From NCBI GenBank assembly GCA_900696575.1, contig CAADHD010000027.1, forward strand, positions 175,174 to 239,173: DNA of 64,000 nt, in the 5' to 3' direction. Positions 34,093 through 42,696 of this stretch are shown piece by piece. A program made the position numbers and the translations under genes. The stretch is from an uncultured Bacteroidota bacterium. GTDB lineage: Bacteria > Bacteroidota > Bacteroidia > AKYH767-A > OLB10. Each line of letters starts with the position of its first letter. The first letter of the stretch is position 1. The notes beneath the pieces were generated by a model, which worked only from the letters and a program-made list of their open reading frames with translations, made no database searches and was not told where the DNA came from.

Positions 34093-35390
34093 CAAAAGAG
34101 ACTATTCAAAAAAGTGTGTCAACAAAAAAAATAAACTTTGACACATGAAAGAAAACAAACCGACATTTGATTTTGAAAAATTTGCCAGAGAAGCGGCTAA
34201 ACATCTGAAATCAGGCAAACCCATGGTAGGCAGCGAAGGAGTGTTTACTCCTTTATTAAAACGCATACTAGAAGCAGCGCTGGAAGGGGAACAGGAAGCC
34301 CATTTAGAGCAGACCCGGAAAGCGGAACAAAACAGACGGAACGGTCGGAAGCGAAAAAATTTACAAAGCCCTTTGGGAGGCTTTGAAATTTTTTCACCCC
34401 GCGATCGCAATGCGACCTTCGAGCCGCAGATAGTTAAAAAGCGACAGCACAAGATTACCAGTGATATAGATGAGCAGATTCTGGCTTTGTACAGCCGGGG
34501 GATGAGCTATCTGGATATTCAGTACCATCTGCGGGAAATCTATGGAATAGAAGTAGCCGAGGGAACCTTATCGGCCATCATAGACCGTATCATTCCTGAG
34601 ATAAAAGAATGGCAGAACCGGCCTTTGGAAAGCGTCTATCCGGTAATCTGGCTCGATGCCATGCATTTTAAAGTAAGAGACAACGGAACGGTGATTACCA
34701 AAGCCATTTACTCCATACTGGCTGTAAGCTGTGAAGGAGAAAAAGAAGTAATCGGTATTTACTTCGGAGAACATGAATCAAGCACCTTCTGGCGGGCTGT
34801 CCTGCACGATCTGAAAATGCGCGGAGTAAAAGATATATTCATTGCCTGCATAGATAATCTCCGGGGTTTTGCCGATGCGATTGAAGACATTTATCCAAAC
34901 ACCGATGTACAACTCTGCCTTGTTCACCAAATGCGCAATTCCATGAAATACATCCCTGATAAAGACCTTAAACCTATGGTGAAAGACTTAAAGAAAATCT
35001 ATCAGGCTTCGAATGCCGACATGGCTCAACATTATCTTGAAGAAGCAGAAAAGACATGGGGTGATAAATACAAAATCGTATTCCGAAGCTGGCATAATAA
35101 CTGGAGCCGGCTAACCAATTTCTTTAAACACCCTCCGGCTTTGCGAAAAGTAATCTACACCACCAATCCCATTGAAAGTTATCATCGCATGATTAGAAAA
35201 GTAACCAAGACCAAAGGAGCATTTAATTCCGAAACCGCCATTATCAAACAAATCTATCTGGCTACCATTAATGCTCATACCCGTTGGCGTGGAACTATTT
35301 TCGGTTGGACTTCTATCCGCTTAGATTTAAATAATTATTTTGGCATCAGATTCTTAAACCCTGACACACTTAATTGAATACTCCCTTTTG
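34093..35390 (+). mobile_element. IS256-family insertion sequence
   Basis: About 1298 bp. The left end 34093-34121 and right end 35362-35390 form 29-bp inverted repeats with 25 identical positions, the inner ten being AAGTGTGTCA. The core family end GRGASTATTC starts at 34098 and ends at 35385. No 8-9-bp direct repeat flanks either boundary choice, which is unusual for this family. One transposase gene fills the element. It lies between nuoH and the histidine kinase gene. Confidence 0.88.
34145..35377 (+). CDS. IS256 (Mutator-type) family transposase
   Basis: 410 aa and apparently intact. The catalytic DDE residues are recognisable: Asp in VIWLDAMHFKVRDNG, Asp in FIACIDNLRGFADAIEDIY, and Glu in IYTTNPIESYHRMIRKVTKT. 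Family motifs CLVHQMRNSMKYIPDKDLKP and SRGMSYLDIQYHLREIYGIE are also clear. The N-terminal part (residues 1-110) is the usual Lys/Glu-rich DNA-binding region. The gene fills the element between its two ends. Because the reading frame is complete, the element may still be mobile. Confidence 0.95.
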   Translation: MKENKPTFDFEKFAREAAKHLKSGKPMVGSEGVFTPLLKRILEAALEGEQEAHLEQTRKAEQNRRNGRKRKNLQSPLGGFEIFSPRDRNATFEPQIVKKRQHKITSDIDEQILALYSRGMSYLDIQYHLREIYGIEVAEGTLSAIIDRIIPEIKEWQNRPLESVYPVIWLDAMHFKVRDNGTVITKAIYSILAVSCEGEKEVIGIYFGEHESSTFWRAVLHDLKMRGVKDIFIACIDNLRGFADAIEDIYPNTDVQLCLVHQMRNSMKYIPDKDLKPMVKDLKKIYQASNADMAQHYLEEAEKTWGDKYKIVFRSWHNNWSRLTNFFKHPPALRKVIYTTNPIESYHRMIRKVTKTKGAFNSETAIIKQIYLATINAHTRWRGTIFGWTSIRLDLNNYFGIRFLNPDTLN

Positions 35391-35504
35391 CAAACATCAG
35401 CCGCTTAGGTTTAAACATTCATCGCATCAGTATCCTCATTTCAATTGCTCTGCTGTTCCTCATTTCCCCCCTAATTCCTTTCTTCGCCTTTCCGCTCATT
35501 ATCG

Positions 35505-37568
35505 ATGCCTTCCGCCCGGCTGCTGCTCTACACTGTGATTCTCCTTCTCAATATAAGAAGCAGCATGGCGCAACCAGTTACATCCGTAACTGCCGGTAAG
35601 CTTTGCAGCGAGCTGTCTGTGTTTTACATGGCGCAGTATGATGCTTCCAGCATGCCGGCCGAAAAAACCGGAAAGCATTTCCAGGCTGGCATTTCACTTC
35701 TTCGGGAGGCGCGTTACAACAAATCCGCTAATGCCTTTGCCGATGCATTGTATGAACACAAAAGCCTCAGCGAAAAGCAGCCCATGGCCATCATGGCTTC
35801 CCTGGCCGGGCTGGCACACTGGCTTAACAGCGAAAACGAAAAAGCCCTTCAGTACCTTTACAATGCTTATGATCTGAGCCGCGATAACAACTTTGCTACT
35901 CTCGAACCCGTTATCTCTGCCCTGCTCGGTACTGTTTACCTGTCGCGCGGTGATACCACGCTTGCCCGCTCATTTATGAGCGATGCCTGGAAAAAGCGCA
36001 AACGGGCCGTCAACAGAACCATGGTCATTCTGTTCCAAGCTGCCGGTGAAGCCGCCCTGCTGCGCAATCAAACCCGAGCTGCGCTTATATTCTTCAGTCG
36101 GCAGGCCGAACTTATTCCATCTGACGATTACGATGCTCGTGCTAATGCCATTCTCAACTCTGCCATTGCGCATTTTCGCAAAGGCGATTTTGATGTTGCT
36201 GTTAACCTGATTGATCAAAGCCTCAACCTGCGCATTTCGCTTCCTGCTTATCGCCTTAAAAAGGATGCACTTCTGAAAGCAGCTTCGCTTTACAGTTTCA
36301 AAAACGAATTTGATAAAGCTGATGCCTTTCACCTTCGCTATCGTAATGTAAAAGATACACTCGAAAAACACATGGGCGATCTGGTGCAAAGCCGCTTCTC
36401 TAAACAAATTCAGCAGGAGCAGCAGCGCATAATCCGACTGCTAACTGCTGAACAGCAGCTCGCCTCCCGCATCATTGAGCAGCATGACCTCGAACTCAGC
36501 CGCCAGATGACTGCCACAGAAATGGAGCGACAGATAAAAGAGAATGCCCTTGAAGAACTTAATGTGGCCATGATTGAGAAGAAGGAAAAAGAGCGCGAAC
36601 TGCTCCAGCTCTCCAAAGAAAAAGCCGAACAGAACCTTGAACTCAGCCGCCAAACCCTTGAACTCGAAAAAGCAAAACGCACGGTCAGCATACTCATTGC
36701 TGCAGCGGTACTTATCCTGGCGGCTGCTTTTTTTATTTACAACCGCTACCGGTTCAAGAAAAAAGCCAATTCCGAACTGCAGGCTGCACTTGATAAGCTG
36801 AAATCTGCACAAGATCAGTTGGTTCATGCGCAAAAGATGGCTTCTTTCGGAGAACTTACAGCCGGTATTGCCCATGAACTTCAGAATCCTCTCAATTTTG
36901 TAAATAACTTTTCGCAAATCTCCATAGAAATGATGAGTGAGTTGAAAACCGTAAATGCAGATAAGCAAGAAGAAATCATCAAAGAGATGGAAGTTGCCTT
37001 GCAAAAAGTTGAAGAACATGGAAAACGTGCTTCCGGCATAATCAAAAACATGTTGATGCACAGCCGTCATCCTTCTTCAGAAAAGCAACCTGTAAGCCTT
37101 AACCAGATGGTAGAATCTTCTGTTAGCCTTGCAGTAACTGGATACCATTCCTCCCATCCCGAATTCAAATTCAAACTCACAGAAAACTATCAGCAGGTTA
37201 GTCCTGTGGTCAATGTTTTTATGCAGGATATCAGCCGGGTAGTCATCAATCTAATCTCCAATGCCCTGCAGGCCATGGCCGAAAACATAAAGAAAGGCAT
37301 CATATTCAATCCCGAGCTCCTTATCACCACTTCAAGCAACGATTCAGAAGCCGAAGTAATGGTTTGTAATAACGGACCGGGCATTCCCCCCGAAATACAG
37401 GATAAAATTTTCCAGCCATTTTTCACCACCAAAGCTCCGGGCAGCGGAACAGGTTTAGGGTTGAGCATCAGCTTCGACATCATAACCAAGGGGCATGGCG
37501 GTAAACTGGATTTTACTTCGTCTGATAATAAAACCTGTTTCCGCTTTACTATTCCGTTACAATCCTGA
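35505..37568 (+). CDS. Sensor histidine kinase with periplasmic TPR region
   Basis: 687 aa. A signal peptide (about 1-22, ending SSMAQ) leads into TPR-like helices (about 55-290) and a long coiled coil (about 300-390). A single membrane segment follows (about 393-412, SILIAAAVLILAAAFFIYNR), then HisKA with the phospho-acceptor His457 (ELTAGIAHELQNPLNF). The HATPase domain has VINLISNALQAMAENI, NNGPGIPPEIQDKIFQPFFT and GTGLGLSISF. No response regulator is adjacent. This is the Bacteroidota class where periplasmic TPRs sense a signal. FeoA lies 56 bp downstream on the same strand, so a link with iron uptake is possible but unproven. Confidence 0.92.
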   Translation: MPSARLLLYTVILLLNIRSSMAQPVTSVTAGKLCSELSVFYMAQYDASSMPAEKTGKHFQAGISLLREARYNKSANAFADALYEHKSLSEKQPMAIMASLAGLAHWLNSENEKALQYLYNAYDLSRDNNFATLEPVISALLGTVYLSRGDTTLARSFMSDAWKKRKRAVNRTMVILFQAAGEAALLRNQTRAALIFFSRQAELIPSDDYDARANAILNSAIAHFRKGDFDVAVNLIDQSLNLRISLPAYRLKKDALLKAASLYSFKNEFDKADAFHLRYRNVKDTLEKHMGDLVQSRFSKQIQQEQQRIIRLLTAEQQLASRIIEQHDLELSRQMTATEMERQIKENALEELNVAMIEKKEKERELLQLSKEKAEQNLELSRQTLELEKAKRTVSILIAAAVLILAAAFFIYNRYRFKKKANSELQAALDKLKSAQDQLVHAQKMASFGELTAGIAHELQNPLNFVNNFSQISIEMMSELKTVNADKQEEIIKEMEVALQKVEEHGKRASGIIKNMLMHSRHPSSEKQPVSLNQMVESSVSLAVTGYHSSHPEFKFKLTENYQQVSPVVNVFMQDISRVVINLISNALQAMAENIKKGIIFNPELLITTSSNDSEAEVMVCNNGPGIPPEIQDKIFQPFFTTKAPGSGTGLGLSISFDIITKGHGGKLDFTSSDNKTCFRFTIPLQS

Positions 37569-37624
37569 CACAACTCATCTTTGAAGAATATGGCAATGGC
37601 TACCTTAGCCACCCTTTAAAATAC

Positions 37625-37849
37625 ATGACACTGGCTGATGTAAAACCCGGGCAGCATTGCACCGTTGTTTCATTTACCGATGAATTTCTCAAACTTAAAC
37701 TCATGGAGATGGGCTGCCTGCCGGGCGAAGTTGTAAAAGTAATCCGTCTGGCTCCTCCCGGTGACCCAATGGCTGTTTCCGTTTCCAACTATGTTCTTGC
37801 CATCAGGATTTACGAAGCCAAAACCATTGTTGTTGAACCGCTGCTCTGA
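37625..37849 (+). CDS. feoA: Ferrous iron transport protein A
   Basis: 74 aa, a single SH3-like FeoA domain of typical size. It opens MTLADVKPGQHCTVVSFTDE and has the family's central LKLMEMGCLPGEVVKVIRLAP turn with a Gly-Asp-Pro (GDPMAVSVSNYVLAIR) end. FeoA is a cytoplasmic accessory of the FeoB ferrous iron transporter. The feoB start lies 4 bp after its stop. Confidence 0.94.
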   Translation: MTLADVKPGQHCTVVSFTDEFLKLKLMEMGCLPGEVVKVIRLAPPGDPMAVSVSNYVLAIRIYEAKTIVVEPLL

Positions 37850-37853
37850 TTTA

Positions 37854-40007
37854 ATGTTGTTTACAGAAATTAAGCCTGCAAAATCAGTGAGAACCGTTAA
37901 GGTGGCCTTGGTCGGAAATCCGAACAGCGGGAAGTCAACCTTGTTCAATGCGCTTACAGGATTAAATCAGAAAACAGCCAACTTTCCCGGAGTTACTGTT
38001 GAGAAACGCACAGGGAGATGCACACTGAAAAATGCAGCAGGAGAGTCTTTTCATTTTGATATAACCGATTTGCCCGGTACTTACAGCCTCTATCCTAAAA
38101 CACCTGATGAACGTATCTCGTTTGAAGTGCTTTGCGATCCGGGAAATGACGACCATCCCGATATGGTTGTTGTTATAGCCGAAGGAACGAACCTGAAGCG
38201 CAACCTCTTTCTCTGCTCGCAGATTATTGATTTGAAAGTGCCCGTCATTCTTGTCATCAACATGATGGACATGGTCAATTACAAAGGCATCCGCATAGAT
38301 TTTGAAGGATTGGCCAAAGAGCTGGGAGTAAAAATTATTCCGATGGTGGCACGAAAAGGAATAGGTGTTACAGAGCTTAAACAGGCTATGACAGAAACAG
38401 TTCCTGTTCCTGAACATGAGTTAATTGATGTAAAAAGGTTTGCACCGGATGTTGTGGAAGGAATCATGGCTGAAGTGAATGTAAAAAGCCGGTATGCCGC
38501 ATTTCAGATTGCAAGTAACCTTGAACTGATAAGCTGGTTCAGAAAAAAGCAATATAAAAAAGAGAACATAAAAAAACTCATTTCCGATTTCGGGTTCGAT
38601 GCTGTGCAGCAGCAAGCTCTCGAAACTCTTGAACGTTATAAAGTCATCACTAAATTTTTAAAAGAGCATGTAAAAACGGAACCTGTTCTCAATAGGCCGG
38701 AGTGGAGCAGTAAATTAGACAGCATACTCACGCACCGTATCTGGGGCTATGTCATTTTTCTGACGGTGTTGTTCATTATTTTCCAGGCAATTTTCAGTTG
38801 GGCGCAGTACCCCATGGATTTTATTGACGGATGGTTTGCCTCGTTTGGAACATGGGTTCATGATGTACTGCCTCATGGCATGCTGAACGATTTAATTGTA
38901 AACGGCATTTTAGCCGGGCTTGCCGGTATTGTAATTTTTATTCCGCAGATTGCTTTATTGTTTGCGTTTATAACAGTTCTGGAGGATACAGGCTATATGG
39001 CACGCGTAAGTTTCATCATGGATAAGCTGATGAGGCGTTACGGGTTAAACGGCCGATCGCTTATTCCGCTGATAAGCGGAGTAGCCTGTGCCGTACCTGC
39101 CATTATGGGAACACGAACAGTTCAAAGTTGGAAACAACGCATCATCACCATCATGGTTATTCCGCTGATGAGCTGCTCGGCACGATTGCCGGTTTATACT
39201 CTCATTATTTCCATGATAATCCCATCATCCGATGTTTTCGGAGTACTGAATTTGCAGGGACTTGTTATGATGTCGTTATATGTACTGGGATTTGTTGCTG
39301 CCATTGCCGTTGCCTCACTCATGAAATTTTTTGTAAAACAGAAAGAACGCGATTTTTTTATTATGGAACTTCCCCTGTACCGGGTTCCGCGATGGCCTGA
39401 TGCAGCCATCACCGTTATTGATAAAGTGAAAGTATTTCTGTTTGATGCCGGAAAAATCATCATTGCTATTTCCATAGTACTCTGGTTTTTATCCTCGCGC
39501 GGACCCGGAGATAATTTTACTAAGCTGAATGATAAAATAGAAACGCTTTCTTCTTCGGGTACAGATGAAGAAACCATTGCCTATCTCGAATCGCAGAAAC
39601 TAGAACATTCTTATGCAGGTCGCATCGGTCATTTTATTGAGCCGGCTATCGCTCCTTTAGGGTTTGACTGGAAGATCGGAATTGCCTTGATTACGTCTTT
39701 TGCCGCACGTGAAGTGGTTGTAGGAACCATGTCAACCATCTACAGTGCAGGCAACGAGGCAGGAACTAAAAGAACAGTGAAAGACAAAATGATGGCCGAA
39801 ATAAATCCTGCCACCGGCAAAAAACGTTATGATGTGGCCACGGGCTGGTCCTTAATGTTATTTTATGCCTTTGCCATGCAATGCATGAGTACTTTAGCCG
39901 TAGTAAAACGCGAAACCGGAGATTGGAAATGGCCGCTTATTCAACTCACCTATTTAAGCATATTGGCCTACCTTGCCAGCTTTATTGTTTATTCGCTGCT
40001 AAGCTGA
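37854..40007 (+). CDS. feoB: Ferrous iron transport protein B
   Basis: 717 aa from the ATG at 37854; an upstream in-frame reading from 37761 overlaps feoA and adds no FeoB sequence. The N-terminal G domain has G1 GNPNSGKST (residues 21-29), switch region TANFPGVTVEKRTGR, G3 DLPGTYSLYP and G4 VINMMDM. The membrane part contains the two Gate motifs: LLFAFITVLEDTGYMARVSF and SGVACAVPAIMGTRT with MSCSARLPVYTLI. FeoB carries Fe2+ across the inner membrane using GTP. No fur box is visible in the short upstream region. Confidence 0.97.
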   Translation: MLFTEIKPAKSVRTVKVALVGNPNSGKSTLFNALTGLNQKTANFPGVTVEKRTGRCTLKNAAGESFHFDITDLPGTYSLYPKTPDERISFEVLCDPGNDDHPDMVVVIAEGTNLKRNLFLCSQIIDLKVPVILVINMMDMVNYKGIRIDFEGLAKELGVKIIPMVARKGIGVTELKQAMTETVPVPEHELIDVKRFAPDVVEGIMAEVNVKSRYAAFQIASNLELISWFRKKQYKKENIKKLISDFGFDAVQQQALETLERYKVITKFLKEHVKTEPVLNRPEWSSKLDSILTHRIWGYVIFLTVLFIIFQAIFSWAQYPMDFIDGWFASFGTWVHDVLPHGMLNDLIVNGILAGLAGIVIFIPQIALLFAFITVLEDTGYMARVSFIMDKLMRRYGLNGRSLIPLISGVACAVPAIMGTRTVQSWKQRIITIMVIPLMSCSARLPVYTLIISMIIPSSDVFGVLNLQGLVMMSLYVLGFVAAIAVASLMKFFVKQKERDFFIMELPLYRVPRWPDAAITVIDKVKVFLFDAGKIIIAISIVLWFLSSRGPGDNFTKLNDKIETLSSSGTDEETIAYLESQKLEHSYAGRIGHFIEPAIAPLGFDWKIGIALITSFAAREVVVGTMSTIYSAGNEAGTKRTVKDKMMAEINPATGKKRYDVATGWSLMLFYAFAMQCMSTLAVVKRETGDWKWPLIQLTYLSILAYLASFIVYSLLS

Positions 40008-40056
40008 AATCTGTTTCAACATTTTTCGTTTTCATGTGCATTCATCCGGATACTGA

Positions 40057-42339
40057 ATGAGCCGTATTCGTTTAAAATGGATTTTAATTCCTGTTGTTTT
40101 GCTGCTGGCATTTTTTCTTTCGGCAGTTATCATACCGGTAAAAACCACGGCTGACTATTCCACAGTTGTTTATTCGGCCGACAGCTCTGTTCTGCATGTT
40201 TTTTTAAACAGGGATGATAAATGGAGGCTGCAGGTTAAGGCTGAAGAAGTTTCTCCGCAATTAAAAAATGTTTTGCTGTTTAAGGAAGACAAATACTTCC
40301 AGTATCATCCCGGTGTAAATCCGTTGGCAGTGATAAGGGCGGCATTCAATAATTTTTTCAGGGGCAGAAGAACTTCAGGAGCCAGCACCATTACCATGCA
40401 AACAGCAAGATTGCTTTATCCTGCCGAGCGGACATTGAAAAACAAGTTGCTTGAAATGTTCCGGGCCTTTCAATTGGAATTAAGATTTTCAAAGGATGAA
40501 ATACTGTCACTCTATTTCAGTCTTGCTCCTTACGGGGGAAATCTTGAAGGTGTGCAGGCAGCTTCTCTGATGGTATTTGGTAAGGAGGCAAAACATCTGA
40601 GTCTTTCAGAAGCGGTTGTTCTTGCCATCATTCCCAATAGACCCAACTCCCTGTCGCCCTTTAAAAATCCACAGGAACTTACGGCATCCCGTAATCAATG
40701 GCTGAAAAGGCTAAAGGAAGAAGATAAGATTTCGGATGATGATTTTGAAGATGCCATTCATGAACCTCTTCCCGCAAAAAAATTTATGATGCCGAAAATG
40801 GTTCCGCATCTTGCTCTCCGTCTGAAGAAACAATATCCATCACGGCAAAGAATCTATACTCATATTGAACTGTCTGTTCAGAAAACAACAGAACAGTTGC
40901 TTTCGGATTATATGAAAGGCATGCAGTCAATTCATGTGTACAATGCTGCGGTGATGATAATTGACAATGGTAAACATGCTGTAATTACTTACTGCGGTTC
41001 CAATAATTTTAATGATGCTGTCCATTATGGCCAGGTGGATGGTTTACGTGCGTTACGATCTCCGGGCAGCACATTGAAGCCTGCCATTTATGCCTTGGCA
41101 TTTGACAATGGCCTCATCACTCCTAAATCAAGAATTACTGATGTGCCGGTAGATTATTCAGGATATTCACCTTCCAACTATGATAATCAATACCGCGGAT
41201 CCATTACTGCTGAGCAGGCATTGATTCATTCCCTGAACGTCCCTGCCGTAAAACTGTTAAGTGAAAACGGATTGAATAATCTGCTGGAGCTTCTTGGTAA
41301 AGCACAGTTTCAATCATTAAAAGGGAAGGAAAATCAGCTTGGATTGAGTGTGGCCCTGGGCGGATGCTCTGTAAGGCCGGAGGAAATGGCAGGATTGTTT
41401 TCAGCCTTTAGCTCAGGAGTTTTTATAAAACCATCTCTGATAAAATCAGAGCAGCATGACAGTGTGCCGTTGTTAAGCAAGGAAGCTGCTTATATGATTT
41501 CGGAAATTTTGATGCAGACAGAGCGGCCTGACTTTCCGGAAAATTTTCAGCAGGCTGTAAATACTCCGCGTATTGCCTGGAAAACCGGAACATCATACGG
41601 AAGGAGGGATGCCTGGGCTATCGGTTACAATCAGCGATACACAATAGCAGTTTGGGCAGGAAATTTTTCGGGCGAAGGGACGCCTGAGTTGGCTGGGGCG
41701 CGAATTGCAACTCCGCTCTTATTCCGTTTGTTCACTGCTGTTGACAACAGAGGCCATCAACTATGGCTCAAAGCGCCTGAAGGAATTGATTACCGCATGG
41801 TTTGCAGCGTAACAGGCATGCCTGCCAATGATTTCTGTGAAAAACGAATCAGTGATGTTTTTATTCCTTCCGTTTCTCCATATCAGAAATGCAATCATCT
41901 CACCAAAACATTTTTATCTCACCATGAGCAATTTTCTTATTGTATGAACTGTTTGCCCGATGCCGGTTATAAAGTAAAAATGCTTGATAACCTTCCACCG
42001 GAACTGATCGCTTTTTACCGCAGCGAAAAAATTCCGTTTAGCGAAGTTCCTCCTCATAACCCGACATGCAGTAAAGTCATTGCCGGAAAAGCGCCTGTCA
42101 TTGTTCAGCCGGCTAATGGAAAAGAATACCTGATGGAAAAAGACACACAGCTAAAGCTTCAATGCCTTACCGATGCCGATGTAAGCGAGGTTTACTGGTA
42201 TGTAAACAACCGTTTTTTACGAAAAGCTGCATCTAAAGAAAGTGTATTTATTACTCCGCAGGAGGGGAACAACAAAATATCCTGTACAGATGACAAAGGG
42301 CGAAGCGCCCATTCAGAAATCAGTGTGGTGTTTTATTAA
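40057..42339 (+). CDS. pbpC: Penicillin-binding protein 1C
   Basis: 760 aa bifunctional peptidoglycan synthase. One membrane anchor (residues 7-30) precedes the glycosyltransferase domain with FKEDKYFQYHPGVNPLAVIR (catalytic Glu) and RTSGASTITMQTARLL. The transpeptidase domain has the Ser motif SPGSTLKPAIYALA, HSLNVPAVKL and WKTGTSYGRRDAWAIGYN (KTG box). A C-terminal domain (about 600-760) of the PBP1C type follows, ending with a beta-sandwich. The E. coli partner yfhM (alpha-2-macroglobulin) is not adjacent here. Its stop overlaps the convergent small gene by 4 bp. Confidence 0.94.
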   Translation: MSRIRLKWILIPVVLLLAFFLSAVIIPVKTTADYSTVVYSADSSVLHVFLNRDDKWRLQVKAEEVSPQLKNVLLFKEDKYFQYHPGVNPLAVIRAAFNNFFRGRRTSGASTITMQTARLLYPAERTLKNKLLEMFRAFQLELRFSKDEILSLYFSLAPYGGNLEGVQAASLMVFGKEAKHLSLSEAVVLAIIPNRPNSLSPFKNPQELTASRNQWLKRLKEEDKISDDDFEDAIHEPLPAKKFMMPKMVPHLALRLKKQYPSRQRIYTHIELSVQKTTEQLLSDYMKGMQSIHVYNAAVMIIDNGKHAVITYCGSNNFNDAVHYGQVDGLRALRSPGSTLKPAIYALAFDNGLITPKSRITDVPVDYSGYSPSNYDNQYRGSITAEQALIHSLNVPAVKLLSENGLNNLLELLGKAQFQSLKGKENQLGLSVALGGCSVRPEEMAGLFSAFSSGVFIKPSLIKSEQHDSVPLLSKEAAYMISEILMQTERPDFPENFQQAVNTPRIAWKTGTSYGRRDAWAIGYNQRYTIAVWAGNFSGEGTPELAGARIATPLLFRLFTAVDNRGHQLWLKAPEGIDYRMVCSVTGMPANDFCEKRISDVFIPSVSPYQKCNHLTKTFLSHHEQFSYCMNCLPDAGYKVKMLDNLPPELIAFYRSEKIPFSEVPPHNPTCSKVIAGKAPVIVQPANGKEYLMEKDTQLKLQCLTDADVSEVYWYVNNRFLRKAASKESVFITPQEGNNKISCTDDKGRSAHSEISVVFY

Positions 42340-42530
42340 AAATGACCGAACCGTTTAAACACTTCGTGAATGATGTCGCCATACCGGTGGCCGAAGGTAG
42401 TCAGGCACCACACCATCAACATCTTTCGCTCGTCTTTTTTTAACCATTGAATAGCTTTTCTCAATTCTTTTCGAAACAATACCCTGTCAAAACTGACCTT
42501 GGTAAGGATTTGTTTAGTGTATTCGAACAT
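42336..42530 (-). CDS. Small conserved-looking hypothetical protein, 64 aa
   Basis: 64 aa, rich in Lys, Arg and aromatic residues. It has a likely amphipathic helix in KVSFDRVLFRKELRKAIQWL, then KMLMVWCLTTFGHRYGD and IIHEVFKRFGHF. No signal peptide, no domain I recognise. I recall similar short proteins of this pattern from other Bacteroidota, but cannot name a family. It is convergent to pbpC with a 4-bp overlap and lies downstream of a 166-bp gap. The start codon at 42530 is the first one in frame. Confidence 0.65.
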   Translation of the reverse strand: MFEYTKQILTKVSFDRVLFRKELRKAIQWLKKDERKMLMVWCLTTFGHRYGDIIHEVFKRFGHF

Positions 42531-42696
42531 ATCTTCCGGTTATAGAGGTGCTAATGTAACAGGTTAACGTCCTAAAATCCAAATTATTTCTAAAATTTCT
42601 GACTTTTATCCTGTTGAAAACTCCCGTGTCAAAAACTGCCTTTGAAAGGGCTGATATTCATCAGTAAGAAAGGTTTACAAAGTTGCTTTCAATGTA

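Noticed and set aside
34081..34100. Degenerate REP-like arm at the left edge of the IS
   Set aside because: GTCATTCCG resembles the start of the repeat at 30281, but the match breaks after about nine bases, so it is not supported.
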